Shown one piece after another: positions 1 to 7,360 of a stretch of 64,000 nt of DNA. The position numbers were made by a program, and so were the translations under genes. How positions within the stretch are numbered: the first letter of the stretch is position 1; every line of letters begins with the position of its first letter. Source of the DNA: Streptomyces tendae (GTDB lineage Bacteria; Actinomycetota; Actinomycetes; Streptomycetales; Streptomycetaceae). Below the pieces are notes generated by a model. It saw only the letters and a list, made by a program, of their open reading frames with translations. It searched no databases and was not told the DNA's origin. The stretch covers positions 62,001 to 126,000 of the forward strand of contig NZ_BMUY01000001.1 of NCBI RefSeq assembly GCF_014650435.1. Reading direction: 5' to 3'.

Positions 1-423
1 CTGAGGGAGAACGGCCGGGCCTCCTACGCGGAGCTGGGGCGCCTGGTCGGACTCTCCGGACCCAGCGTCACCGACCGCATCAACCGGCTGGAGGCGGCCG
101 GAGTCATCACCGGCTACCGGGCCACCGTTGACGCCGCCTCGCTCGGCCTCGGCGTCACCGCCCTGATCGGCGTCTCGCTCTCCGACGCCGCCGACCACGA
201 GGACGTGGCGCAGCGTCTCAAGGAGCTGCGGGAGATCGAGGACTGCTGGTTCATCGCCGGTGACGACTCCTACATGCTCAAGGTTCGCGCCGCCGACGTG
301 GACGGCCTGGAGAGCATCATCCGGCGGCTGTCGGGCACGAAGGGCGTGTCCCGCACCCGCACCACCATCGTCCTCTCCACCAAGTGGGAGAACCGGGTGG
401 GCGAGCTGCCCGAAGAGGTCTAG
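1..423 (+). CDS. Lrp/AsnC-family transcriptional regulator, 5' end outside window
   Basis: The reading frame is open from the first base and ends at TAG 421-423, so 140 residues of a normally ~150-residue protein are visible. The first ~35 residues hold the end of a winged helix-turn-helix (SGPSVTDRINRLEAAGVI), the recognition-helix pattern of AsnC/Lrp proteins. The rest matches the RAM ligand-binding half, with LKVRAADVDGLE and a final segment typical of the family. It probably senses an amino acid or small metabolite and acts as an oligomeric DNA-binding protein. It precedes mqnE by 65 bp on the same strand, but nothing shows that it controls that gene. Confidence 0.88.
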   Translation: MRENGRASYAELGRLVGLSGPSVTDRINRLEAAGVITGYRATVDAASLGLGVTALIGVSLSDAADHEDVAQRLKELREIEDCWFIAGDDSYMLKVRAADVDGLESIIRRLSGTKGVSRTRTTIVLSTKWENRVGELPEEV

Positions 424-488
424 CCTCCGGGACCGGCCGCCGGGCCGAGGCGTACGGTTGACCAGTCTGTCTCAGAAAGAGGTATCGC

Positions 489-1652
489 ATGGACGCCGGG
501 CTCAAGCGCGAGCTGGAGCAGAAGGTCCGCTCCGGTGAGCGGCTGACCCGCGAGGACGGCATCGCGCTGTACGAGTCGGACGATCTCGCCTGGCTCGGCG
601 GCCTCGCGCACGAGGTGCGGACGCGGAAGAACGGCGACGTCGTCCACTTCAACGTCAACCGCCACCTCAACATGACCAACGTGTGCACCGCCTCCTGCGC
701 GTACTGCTCCTTCCAGCGCAAGCCGGGGGAGAAGGACGCGTACACGATGCGCATCGAGGAGGCGGTGAAGCTCGCCAAGGCGATGGAGGGCGAGAACCTC
801 ACCGAGCTGCACATCGTCAACGGCCTGCACCCCAACCTGCCGTGGCGCTACTACCCGCGCTCGCTCAGGGAGCTGAAGGCCGCGCTGCCGGACGTCTCGC
901 TGAAGGCGTTCACGGCGACCGAGATCCACCACTTCGAGACCATCTCCGGGATGTCCGCCTCCGACATCCTGGACGAGCTGATCGACGCCGGTCTCGAGTC
1001 CCTCACCGGCGGCGGCGCGGAGATCTTCGACTGGGAGGTGCGGCAGCACATCGTCGACCACCGCACCCACTGGGAGGACTGGTCCCGCATCCACCGCCTG
1101 GCCCACGAGAAGGGCCTGAAGACGCCGTGCACCATGCTCTACGGCCACATCGAGGAGCCCCGCCACCGCGTGGACCACGTGCTGCGCCTGCGTGAGCTGC
1201 AGGACGAGACGGGCGGCTTCCAGGTCTTCATCCCGCTGCGCTACCAGCACGACTTCGTGGACATGAAGGACGGCAAGATCCGCAACCGGCTCCAGGCACG
1301 GACGCAGATGGCGACCGGCGCGGAGGCCCTGAAGACCTTCGCGGTCTCGCGACTGCTCTTTGACAACGTCCCGCACGTCAAGGTCTTCTGGGTCATGCAC
1401 GGCGTCCAGACCGCCCAGCTGGCCCTCCAGCACGGCGCGGACGACATGGACGGCTCGGTGGTCGAGTACAAGATCACCCACGACGCGGACGACTTCGGCA
1501 CGCCGAACAAGCTGACGCGGGAGGACCTGCTGGACCTCATCCGCGACGCCGGGTTCCGGCCGGTGGAGCGGAACACGCGGTACGAGGTCCTCCGGGAGTA
1601 CGAGGGTCCCGACCCGGCGCGTCGGGAGGCGCCGCAGCCGATGCGGGTGTGA
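489..1652 (+). CDS. mqnE: Aminofutalosine synthase MqnE (radical SAM)
   Basis: This enzyme joins the chorismate-derived 3-[(1-carboxyvinyl)oxy]benzoate to S-adenosylmethionine, giving aminofutalosine, the second step of the futalosine menaquinone route. The 387-residue length is normal. The radical-SAM cluster motif is C66-x3-C70-x2-C73 inside NMTNVCTASCAYCSF, with the family-typical HFNVNRHLN just before it. GGGAEIFDWEVR and TPCTMLYGHIEEP in the barrel also match MqnE. ATG 489 follows GAAAGAGG. Two paralogous pathway genes lie in the window: mqnA at 13.6 kb and the radical-SAM mqnC at 52.0 kb. MqnC has the same cluster spacing, but its sequence is clearly different. Confidence 0.95.
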   Translation: MDAGLKRELEQKVRSGERLTREDGIALYESDDLAWLGGLAHEVRTRKNGDVVHFNVNRHLNMTNVCTASCAYCSFQRKPGEKDAYTMRIEEAVKLAKAMEGENLTELHIVNGLHPNLPWRYYPRSLRELKAALPDVSLKAFTATEIHHFETISGMSASDILDELIDAGLESLTGGGAEIFDWEVRQHIVDHRTHWEDWSRIHRLAHEKGLKTPCTMLYGHIEEPRHRVDHVLRLRELQDETGGFQVFIPLRYQHDFVDMKDGKIRNRLQARTQMATGAEALKTFAVSRLLFDNVPHVKVFWVMHGVQTAQLALQHGADDMDGSVVEYKITHDADDFGTPNKLTREDLLDLIRDAGFRPVERNTRYEVLREYEGPDPARREAPQPMRV

Positions 1653-1687
1653 ATTCCGCGGTAGTTCTCCGGCTGCCGGCCGGTGGG

Positions 1688-1773
1688 GGCTGGTCGCGCA
1701 GTTCCCCGCGCCCCTTTCAGGGGCGGTCCAGTGCACGTGCCCCGAAGGGGCGCGGGGAACTGCGCGAGCAACC
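1688..1773. repeat. Long imperfect inverted repeat, dispersed Streptomyces type
   Basis: Left arm 1688-1716 (core GCGCAGTTCCCCGCGCCCC) pairs with right arm 1745-1773 (core GGGGCGCGGGGAACTGCGC) across a 28-base loop. Only a few pairs of 29 are mismatched. It fills the gap between mqnE and the uracil-DNA glycosylase gene. The GCGCAGTTCCCCGCGCCCC palindrome is, as I recall, repeated many times between genes in Streptomyces chromosomes. Here it could also end mqnE transcription. Confidence 0.85.
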
Positions 1774-1831
1774 CCTCACCCACCCGCACCCGGCACGGAT
1801 CCGAACCGCCCCCGGCGGGTACCCGCACCGC

Positions 1832-2473
1832 ATGGCCGGTACCGAGGACGCTTACACCGCCGAACCCTTCGTTCCGAGGCGCGGCGGCCTCCCCGCCCTG
1901 CGCCGGGCGGCAGCCGAATGCCGCGGCTGCCCGCTGCACCGGGACGCCACCCGGACCGTCTTCGGCGCCGGCAAGGCGTCCGCCCGCGTCATGCTCGTCG
2001 GCGAGCAGCCCGGCGACCAGGAGGACCGGCAGGGCAAACCCTTCGTCGGCCCCGCCGGGCACCTCCTGGACCGGGCGCTGGCGGAAGCCGGCATCGACCC
2101 CGCGGACGCGTACGTCACCAACGCGGTCAAGCACTTCAAGTTCACCCGGACCGAGCCCCGCAAGCGCCGCATCCACAAGGCGCCCACCCTGCGCGAGATG
2201 ACCGCCTGCGGCCCCTGGCTGGCCGCCGAGCTGGAGCGCGTGGAACCCGAGCTGATCGTGGTGCTGGGCGCCACCGCGGGCAAGGCGCTGCTCGGCTCGT
2301 CCTTCCGGGTCACTCAGGTGCGCGGCACGGTGCTGGAGGAGGAGATCCACGGGCGTCCGGAACGGCTGGTGCCGACCGTGCACCCGTCGGCGGTGCTGCG
2401 GGCCGACGACCGGGACGCCGCCTACCGGGGACTGCTCTCGGACCTGAAAGTCGCCGCACGGGCGCTCGCGTAA
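1832..2473 (+). CDS. udgX: UdgX-type uracil-DNA glycosylase (family 4 related)
   Basis: The predicted 213-residue protein excises or captures uracil in DNA. Motif A is GEQPGDQED (58-66), and VHPSAVLR near the C-terminus is motif B. The insert KRRIHK (111-116) is the UdgX signature: in the mycobacterial enzyme the histidine of this loop forms a covalent bond with the uracil-site sugar. H115 is the equivalent here. Cysteines for an iron-sulfur cluster are C30, C33 and C126. A fourth cysteine, found in ordinary family 4 enzymes, is absent. ATG 1832 is the first start after the inverted repeat; the frame stays open further upstream, but that part runs through the repeat and looks non-coding. Confidence 0.9.
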   Translation: MAGTEDAYTAEPFVPRRGGLPALRRAAAECRGCPLHRDATRTVFGAGKASARVMLVGEQPGDQEDRQGKPFVGPAGHLLDRALAEAGIDPADAYVTNAVKHFKFTRTEPRKRRIHKAPTLREMTACGPWLAAELERVEPELIVVLGATAGKALLGSSFRVTQVRGTVLEEEIHGRPERLVPTVHPSAVLRADDRDAAYRGLLSDLKVAARALA

Positions 2474-2489
2474 TAGCTACTATGGCTGA

Positions 2490-3014
2490 GTGTCCCTTAC
2501 TTTCACTTTCGATCCGGCCGTCACCCCCGACCTCCGCGACGGCGTCCTCGACCTGTGGACCGACGTCTCCAACGCCGGCGGCTCGGTGGGCTTCGTACCG
2601 CCGGTGACCCGGGAGGACATCCGTCCCGCGCTGGTCAAGCACCTGGCGGGCATGGCCGAAGGGCGTACCCGTCTCCTCGTCGGACACGACGAGGAGGGGC
2701 GGGTGGCCGCCACCGCGTTCCTCGCCCTCAACACGCACCGGCTGATGCGGCACTGGCTGTGGCTCTACACGGCCATGGTCCACCCGCGCCACCAGGGCCG
2801 GGGTTACGGCCGCGACCTGATGACCGCCGCCGCCGACGCCGCCCGCACCTGCGACGGCATCGAGGCGATACGCCTCACCTGCCGCGGCGGGCTCGGCCTG
2901 GAGCGGTTCTACGAGTCCTGCGGCTACAAGGAGGTCGGCCGGGTCCCCGGCGCGATCCGGGTCGCCCCGGGCGACGACCGGGACGACGTCTTCCTGCTGC
3001 TGCCCCTGGCCTGA
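2490..3014 (+). CDS. GNAT-family N-acetyltransferase
   Basis: The 174-residue protein has one GNAT fold. The acetyl-CoA loop is visible as HPRHQGRGYGRDLMTAA (about residues 92-108), the R/Q-x-x-G-x-G/A pattern of motif A, and LERFYESCGYKEVGR is the motif B end. The start is GTG 2490; ATG 2482 is out of frame. The stop of udgX lies 16 bp upstream, so the two may be cotranscribed. The substrate cannot be told from sequence. The early segment VSNAGGSVGFVPPVTRED is common to small-molecule acetyltransferases in Streptomyces. Confidence 0.85.
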   Translation: MSLTFTFDPAVTPDLRDGVLDLWTDVSNAGGSVGFVPPVTREDIRPALVKHLAGMAEGRTRLLVGHDEEGRVAATAFLALNTHRLMRHWLWLYTAMVHPRHQGRGYGRDLMTAAADAARTCDGIEAIRLTCRGGLGLERFYESCGYKEVGRVPGAIRVAPGDDRDDVFLLLPLA

Positions 3015-3115
3015 CCCCCCGGCCGCCGCCCGGCCGACCCCCCTGCAAGATCGACGGACCGGCATGTTTCACTGGACAGTGCCTCTTTGTGCCAGAAACG
3101 GAAGAGTGGATTGAG

Positions 3116-3415
3116 ATGCTCCGCTACACGCTGATGCGCCTCGGGATCTTCGCAGGCTGCCTCGTGGTCGTCTGGGGGCTCGTCTACGCCGGAGTGTTCC
3201 CGCGCGGTCTCGGCGACTCCAACGGCATGTGGATCCTGCTGCTCTCCCTGCTGATCTCCGCCCCGATCAGCTACGTCGCGCTGCGCAAGGAGCGGGACCG
3301 GGCCTCGGTCCAGGTCGTGGGCCGGGTGGACCGCATGAAGGCCAACCTGGAGGCCAACCGCGGCCAGGAGGACGGCGCCGACGACACGGCGCGCGCCCAG
3401 GGCCAGACCTCGTAA
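3116..3415 (+). CDS. Small membrane protein, DUF4229-like
   Basis: The 99-residue protein starts MLRYTLMRLGIFAGC and has two membrane segments (about 7-27 and 37-53) followed by a basic, then acidic, cytoplasmic tail. The arrangement matches the actinobacterial DUF4229 family, whose role is unknown. In the chromosomes where I recall it, the family lies near menaquinone genes. ATG 3116 was chosen because the protein begins directly with the first helix; GTG 3089 in the same frame is an alternative start. A clear hairpin terminator follows at 3436. Confidence 0.75.
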   Translation: MLRYTLMRLGIFAGCLVVVWGLVYAGVFPRGLGDSNGMWILLLSLLISAPISYVALRKERDRASVQVVGRVDRMKANLEANRGQEDGADDTARAQGQTS

Positions 3416-3435
3416 CGTCCGTCACGCTCGTACGC

Positions 3436-3470
3436 CGCCCCGGCTTCCGAATTCACCGGAAACCGGGGCG
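3436..3470 (+). terminator. Hairpin terminator after the DUF4229 gene
   Basis: Arms CGCCCCGG (3436-3443) and CCGGGGCG (3463-3470) enclose a second pairing, TTCCG (3445-3449) with CGGAA (3457-3461). The stem is followed by CTTTGCGTTTTGC. It ends the mqnE-side transcription unit before the regulated transporter region. Confidence 0.8.
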
Positions 3471-3504
3471 CTTTGCGTTTTGCGGGCAGTAGCGCACTCC
3501 TGCC

Positions 3505-3539
3505 TCTCAAAGTATGGCTTTGAGTGTCTCAAAGCATGG
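3505..3539. promoter_or_regulatory. Direct repeats with palindrome, candidate operator
   Basis: TCTCAAAGTATGG (3505-3517) and TCTCAAAGCATGG (3527-3539) are direct repeats exactly 22 bp apart, two helical turns. CTCAAAG (3506-3512) also forms an inverted repeat with CTTTGAG (3518-3524). The element ends 17 bp before the leader peptide start at 3557, where a repressor or activator would act on leader and transporter together. The AT content is high for this genome. Confidence 0.6.
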
Positions 3540-3556
3540 GTGTTAAAGTCGTGTGC

Positions 3557-3658
3557 ATGAAGCAAGCAGCCGCGCCCACCTCACCACAGCGCCTCGCGCT
3601 CGTGGCGCGCCTGCACGTGGACCTCTGCCGGTGCGCGTCCGCGAACTGTCGCCCCTGA
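3557..3658 (+). CDS. Cysteine-rich leader peptide (putative attenuator)
   Basis: A 33-codon ORF, ATG 3557 to TGA 3656, encodes a peptide ending RLHVDLCRCASANCRP. The core R-x-HVDL followed by a cysteine-containing tail matches the short actinobacterial leader peptides found in front of sulfur-metabolism and transport genes. Three cysteine codons fall within the last ten sense codons, suiting ribosome stalling when cysteinyl-tRNA is scarce. The stop lies 72 bp before the symporter ATG. What is seen is the ORF and its motif; the regulatory role is inferred from the family. Confidence 0.75.
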   Translation: MKQAAAPTSPQRLALVARLHVDLCRCASANCRP

Positions 3659-3730
3659 CGTTCCCCCCTCGCCAGTCGTCCCCACGTCAGCTCAGCGCAT
3701 CCCATCCCGCGTCCCGTCCCCCTACGGAGC

Positions 3731-5053
3731 ATGTCCGTGTCTTCACCCTCTTCTTTCACGAAGTACCTGAAGGTGCCCTTCTGGGCCCAGATACTCGCCG
3801 GTCTCGTACTCGGCGTCCTGCTGGGCTGGCTGGCCCGCAGCCAGGACATATCGTGGCTGGTCACCACCCTGGAGAAGGTCGGTGACACCTTCATCGGCCT
3901 GCTGAAGCTGGCCGTCGCCCCGCTGGTCTTCTTCGCGATCCTCGTCTCGATCACCAACCTGCGGAAGGTCAACAACGCGGCCCGCCTGGCGTCCCGCACC
4001 CTCCTCTGGTTCATGATCACGTCGCTGATCGCGGTGGCCATCGGCCTCGTCATCGGCCTGGTCACCAACCCCGGCTCCGGCACCGGCCTCACCCCGGCCG
4101 ACGGCGCCAAGCCCGAACACACCGGTTCCTGGATCGACTTCCTGACCGGCATCGTGCCGACCGACGTCATCACGCCGTTCACCGAGCTGAACGTCCTGCA
4201 GATCGTCTTCATGGCCGCCGTCGCCGGTATCGCCGCCCTCCAGCTCGGCGAGAAGGCCCAGCCGATCCTGAACCTGAGCGAGTCGATCCTCGAACTCCTC
4301 CAGAAGGCCCTGTGGTGGGTCATCCGCCTCGCCCCGCTCGGCACCGTCGGCCTCATCGGCAAGGCCATCGCCACCTACGGCTGGGACCTGATCGGCAAGT
4401 ACGCCACCTTCACCGCCGACATCTACGTCGGCTGCGCCATCGTGATGTTCGTGGTCTACCCGACGCTGCTCGCCACCGTCGCCAAGGCCAGCCCGCTCCA
4501 GTTCTTCAAGGGCGCCTGGCCCGCCATCCAGCTGGCCTTCGTCTCCCGCTCCTCGGTCGGCACCATGCCGCTGACCCAGAAGGTCACCGAGCGCCTCGGC
4601 GTCCCGAAGGAGTACGCGTCCTTCGCGGTGCCGTTCGGCGCGACGACCAAGATGGACGGCTGCGCCGCGATCTACCCGGCGATCGCCGCGATCTTCGTCG
4701 CGCAGATCTTCGACATCCAGCTCGGTGTCGGCGACTACCTGCTGATCGCCTTCGTCTCGGTGGTCGGCTCCGCCGCCACGGCCGGCCTCACCGGCGCCAC
4801 GGTCATGCTCACCCTGACCCTGTCCACCCTGGGCCTGCCCATGGAGGGCGTCGGCCTCCTCCTCGCCATCGACCCGATCCTGGACATGATGCGCACGGCG
4901 ACGAACGTCGCGGGCCAGGCTCTCGTTCCGGTCATCGTCTCGGCCCGCGAGGGGCTGCTCGACCGCAAGGCGTACGACGAGGCGCACGCGTCGCCGATCG
5001 ACGAGCCCGAGCGGGAGAAGCAGGACGCGGAGCCGGTTCCGGTCGCCGCCTGA
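3731..5053 (+). CDS. DAACS-family cation:amino acid symporter, TcyP (cystine)-like
   Basis: This 440-residue polytopic membrane protein belongs to the dicarboxylate/amino acid:cation symporter family. The substrate hairpin reads SRSSVGTMPL and the unwound TM7 motif reads FGATTKMDGCAAIYPA. TM8 keeps D-P-I-L-D-M-M-R-T-x-x-N, matching the D390, D394, R397 and N401 positions of GltPh. The RSS-G-T-P and NGCA/DGCA-IYPA style resembles the TcyP/YdjN cystine carriers more than glutamate carriers, which usually show SSS and NMDGT. ATG 3731 follows CGGAG. The cysteine-rich leader upstream fits a sulfur substrate. Glutamate or C4-dicarboxylate transport remains possible. Confidence 0.85.
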   Translation: MSVSSPSSFTKYLKVPFWAQILAGLVLGVLLGWLARSQDISWLVTTLEKVGDTFIGLLKLAVAPLVFFAILVSITNLRKVNNAARLASRTLLWFMITSLIAVAIGLVIGLVTNPGSGTGLTPADGAKPEHTGSWIDFLTGIVPTDVITPFTELNVLQIVFMAAVAGIAALQLGEKAQPILNLSESILELLQKALWWVIRLAPLGTVGLIGKAIATYGWDLIGKYATFTADIYVGCAIVMFVVYPTLLATVAKASPLQFFKGAWPAIQLAFVSRSSVGTMPLTQKVTERLGVPKEYASFAVPFGATTKMDGCAAIYPAIAAIFVAQIFDIQLGVGDYLLIAFVSVVGSAATAGLTGATVMLTLTLSTLGLPMEGVGLLLAIDPILDMMRTATNVAGQALVPVIVSAREGLLDRKAYDEAHASPIDEPEREKQDAEPVPVAA

Positions 5054-5074
5054 CCGTCGACCGACAGGTCGGAC

Positions 5075-5107
5075 GACGCCCCGTACCGGGATCCGGTGCG
5101 GGGCGTC
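5075..5107 (+). terminator. Hairpin terminator after the symporter gene
   Basis: Arms 5075-5089 (GACGCCCCGTACCGG) and 5093-5107 (CCGGTGCGGGGCGTC) pair over 15 bp with one G-U pair and a 3-base loop. It lies 22 bp after the symporter stop. Confidence 0.85.
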
Positions 5108-5214
5108 TCCCTGCACGGGCGGGGACCTCGGCGCGAACCGCTGGGCCTGGACCGAGCCCATACGCCTGCCTACGCTGGACACGTCCCGATTGCGCCGGGC
5201 GGGGGGGGCGGAGC

Positions 5215-5505
5215 ATGAGCGCGGAACATGTCGTGGGCATCGTCGGAATCGTCGTCATCGCGGCGTGCCTCGTGGTCATCGAGGAGATGCTGCGCAGGGA
5301 CATCAAGAAGCACGGGAAGCGGGTCCTCCCCGCCCCGACACCGCGGTGCACGTCCTGTGGACACGACAACGCGTATCACCAGCGGGGCAGTTGCCGGTAC
5401 GAGCGCGGTGACGTCCGCGACGGAAACGACTCCTACGGCACCACCTGGAAGGGGTACACCACCCGGGAGCTGTGCGGTTGCACCAAGACACCGTCTCAGC
5501 TGTAG
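5215..5505 (+). CDS. Small membrane protein with C-terminal cysteine (zinc-ribbon-like) domain
   Basis: The 96-residue protein starts MSAEHVVGIVGIV and has one N-terminal membrane helix (about 6-24). A soluble tail carries CTSCGHDNAYHQRGSC at about 45-60 and a final C-G-C before the end. This Cys/His arrangement suggests a bound zinc, though the pattern matches no family I can name. ATG 5215 follows a G-rich GGGGGGGCGGAG ribosome site. The last 10 bases overlap the end of the convergent gene at 5496. Function unknown. Confidence 0.7.
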   Translation: MSAEHVVGIVGIVVIAACLVVIEEMLRRDIKKHGKRVLPAPTPRCTSCGHDNAYHQRGSCRYERGDVRDGNDSYGTTWKGYTTRELCGCTKTPSQL

Positions 5506-5648
5506 TCCGACCAGTGACCCGCCTCGGGGTCGGACGTGTCGCGGTGCACGGGGTTGTGGGTGTCCACGGAGACCCAGACGAGGAACGCGCCCGCGCACAC
5601 CACCAGCAGACCGATCGGAATCAGTACGGCGATCAGCCACTCCGGCAT
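5496..5648 (-). CDS. 50-residue single-pass membrane protein
   Basis: Starting at ATG 5648 behind GGGGGGAA, this encodes MPEWLIAVLIPIGLLVVCAG and continues to about residue 28 as a membrane helix. A polar tail ends DPEAGHWSDYS. It is below normal annotation thresholds, but the ribosome site and clean helix support it. It converges on the cysteine-domain membrane protein, overlapping it by 10 bp. Function unknown. Confidence 0.6.
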   Translation of the reverse strand: MPEWLIAVLIPIGLLVVCAGAFLVWVSVDTHNPVHRDTSDPEAGHWSDYS

Positions 5649-5783
5649 CGATTCCCCCCCATCGTCCGGCGGGCCGTGACGTTCATCGTCCCACCACGCG
5701 TCGTCGATGCGTAGGTGCCGTGCCGTGCCGCACCGTGCCGGGTGCGCGGACGTCCCGGTCACCGCCGCGCGGACCGTACGCTG

Positions 5784-6497
5784 ATGCGCATGGGTGCTGG
5801 GAAGACCAAGCGGATGCCGCGTGCGGTCCGCGAGCAGCAGATGCTGGACGCCGCCGTGAGCGTCTTCGGGCGGCGCGGGTACATGGCGGCGTCGATGGAC
5901 GAGATCGCCGAACTGGCGGGCGTGTCCAAGCCGCTGGTGTATCTGTACCTGAACTCGAAGGACGACCTCTTCAGCGCCTGCATCGGCCGCGAGGCCCGTG
6001 CCCTCACCGAGGCGGTGCGGGCCGGTGTGCGTCCTGGGCTGTCCGCCGACGGGCAACTCTGGTCGGGCCTGCGGGCGTTCTTCGACCACACCGCGCGGCA
6101 TCCGGACGCCTGGCGGATGCTGCACCTGCACGCCCGGACCCACGGCGAGCGGTTCGCGGCCGAGGTCGCGGCGATGCGCGAGGAGATCGTGGCGTTCGTG
6201 ACGCAGCTGATCGCCGCCGCGGCGCGTGACGCGCACCGGGACCCGCACCTGCCCGAGGGCGAGGTCGCCGGGCTGGCCGAGGCGCTGGTCGGCGCCGCGG
6301 AGTCGCTGGCCGACTGGGCCGGTGCCACCGAGGGCGTCACCGCCAAGCAGGCGGCGGCGACCCTGATGAACTTCGCCTGGGCGGGTCTGGGCGACCTGAT
6401 GGCGGGACGGCCCTGGTCCCCGCCGGAGGACGCCGAGCCGGTGCCGGATGCCGAGCGGGTGCCGGACGCCGAGCCGGTGGCTCAGGCCGCCGGGTAG
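5784..6497 (+). CDS. TetR-family transcriptional regulator
   Basis: The 237-residue protein has a TetR helix-turn-helix at about residues 14-60, read from MLDAAVSVFGRRGYMAASMD and AGVSKPLVYLYLNSKDDLF. The remainder is a helical ligand-binding domain. The tail is odd: a degenerate repeat of (E)PVPDAE units forms the last ~20 residues and may be disordered. ATG 5784 or ATG 5790 can serve as start. The 3' end overlaps the convergent htdX-like gene by 16 bp. It is the only regulator in the lipid cluster and is the natural candidate to bind the TTACY-N4-RGTAA sites at 8.75 and 10.1 kb. Confidence 0.88.
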   Translation: MRMGAGKTKRMPRAVREQQMLDAAVSVFGRRGYMAASMDEIAELAGVSKPLVYLYLNSKDDLFSACIGREARALTEAVRAGVRPGLSADGQLWSGLRAFFDHTARHPDAWRMLHLHARTHGERFAAEVAAMREEIVAFVTQLIAAAARDAHRDPHLPEGEVAGLAEALVGAAESLADWAGATEGVTAKQAAATLMNFAWAGLGDLMAGRPWSPPEDAEPVPDAERVPDAEPVAQAAG

Positions 6498-7360
6498 GGG
6501 CCCACCTCGCCGGTCAGGTGCAGCCGCCGTCCTCCGTCGCCGCCGCGCAGCTCGAACCGGCCGTCCTCGGCGCCGTACGCCACCGTCCCCGGCAGCAGCA
6601 CCGGCGCCCTGAACTGCGCCCGCACCACGGCCGCGTCCGGCGTCCCGTGCTCGGCGAGGCACCGGGCCACCGTCCACATGCCGTGTGCGATGGCCCGCGG
6701 AAAGCCGAACAGGCGGGCGGTGAGCGGGTGCAGGTGGATCGGGTTGCGGTCGCCGGAGGCGGCACCGTAGCGGCGTCCGACGTCACCGGCGAGGTGCCAC
6801 TCGGCGCGAGCGGGGAGAGGTTCCCGCTCTCCCGCGGGGCCCCCACCGGCGGCGGGGGGCGGGGCGGCGGTGCGGTGCCGGGCCAGGTAGGTGCTGCGGG
6901 ACTCCCACACGAGGTCGCCTCCGGTACGGACCTCCGTGACCACCGTCGCCTCGGTGCCGCGCCGGTGCGGGGCCAGCCCTTCGACGTGCACGGTGAGTTC
7001 GTACTCGGCGGTCGCGGGCAGGGCGGTGCGCCGGGTGATGCCGATGGACGTGTGGACGAGCCCGAGCAGGGGCAGCGGGAAGTCCCGGCCGCTCATCAGG
7101 CGCATGGCCAGCGGGAAGCCCAGCACGTGCGGATACGTCACCGGCAGCGCGTCCGCACCGGTCGCGAACCCGCACGCCCGCTCGTACGCCGCCAGCCGCG
7201 CGAGGTCCACGCGCAGGCCGGGCAGCACCAGCCGGGTGCGGGGGAAGTCCGCGTCCGGGCGGGGGCGCCTGAGGGGCGACAGCAGGGCGCCGCGGGCGAG
7301 GAGCGGCGCGAGGGCGGGGACGCCGGTCAGGGTGCTGGTGGTCGGGGCGGCGGTGGTCAT
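6482..7360 (-). CDS. MaoC-like 3-hydroxyacyl-thioester dehydratase (HtdX type)
   Basis: The 292-residue double-hotdog protein should dehydrate (R)-3-hydroxyacyl-CoA or -ACP. The C-terminal hotdog holds the hydratase 2 motif, seen as SGDRNPIHLHPLTARLFGF with the D and H catalytic pair, followed by AIAHGMWT. The N-terminal half lacks this motif, as in other two-hotdog dehydratases. ATG 7360 shares one base with the stop of the fabG-like gene (TGATG), so translation is coupled; GTG 7363 is an alternative. The dehydratase-reductase-divergent thiolase order is the same as htdX-fabG4-fadA2 in Mycobacterium tuberculosis. Confidence 0.85.
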   Translation of the reverse strand: MTTAAPTTSTLTGVPALAPLLARGALLSPLRRPRPDADFPRTRLVLPGLRVDLARLAAYERACGFATGADALPVTYPHVLGFPLAMRLMSGRDFPLPLLGLVHTSIGITRRTALPATAEYELTVHVEGLAPHRRGTEATVVTEVRTGGDLVWESRSTYLARHRTAAPPPAAGGGPAGEREPLPARAEWHLAGDVGRRYGAASGDRNPIHLHPLTARLFGFPRAIAHGMWTVARCLAEHGTPDAAVVRAQFRAPVLLPGTVAYGAEDGRFELRGGDGGRRLHLTGEVGPYPAA

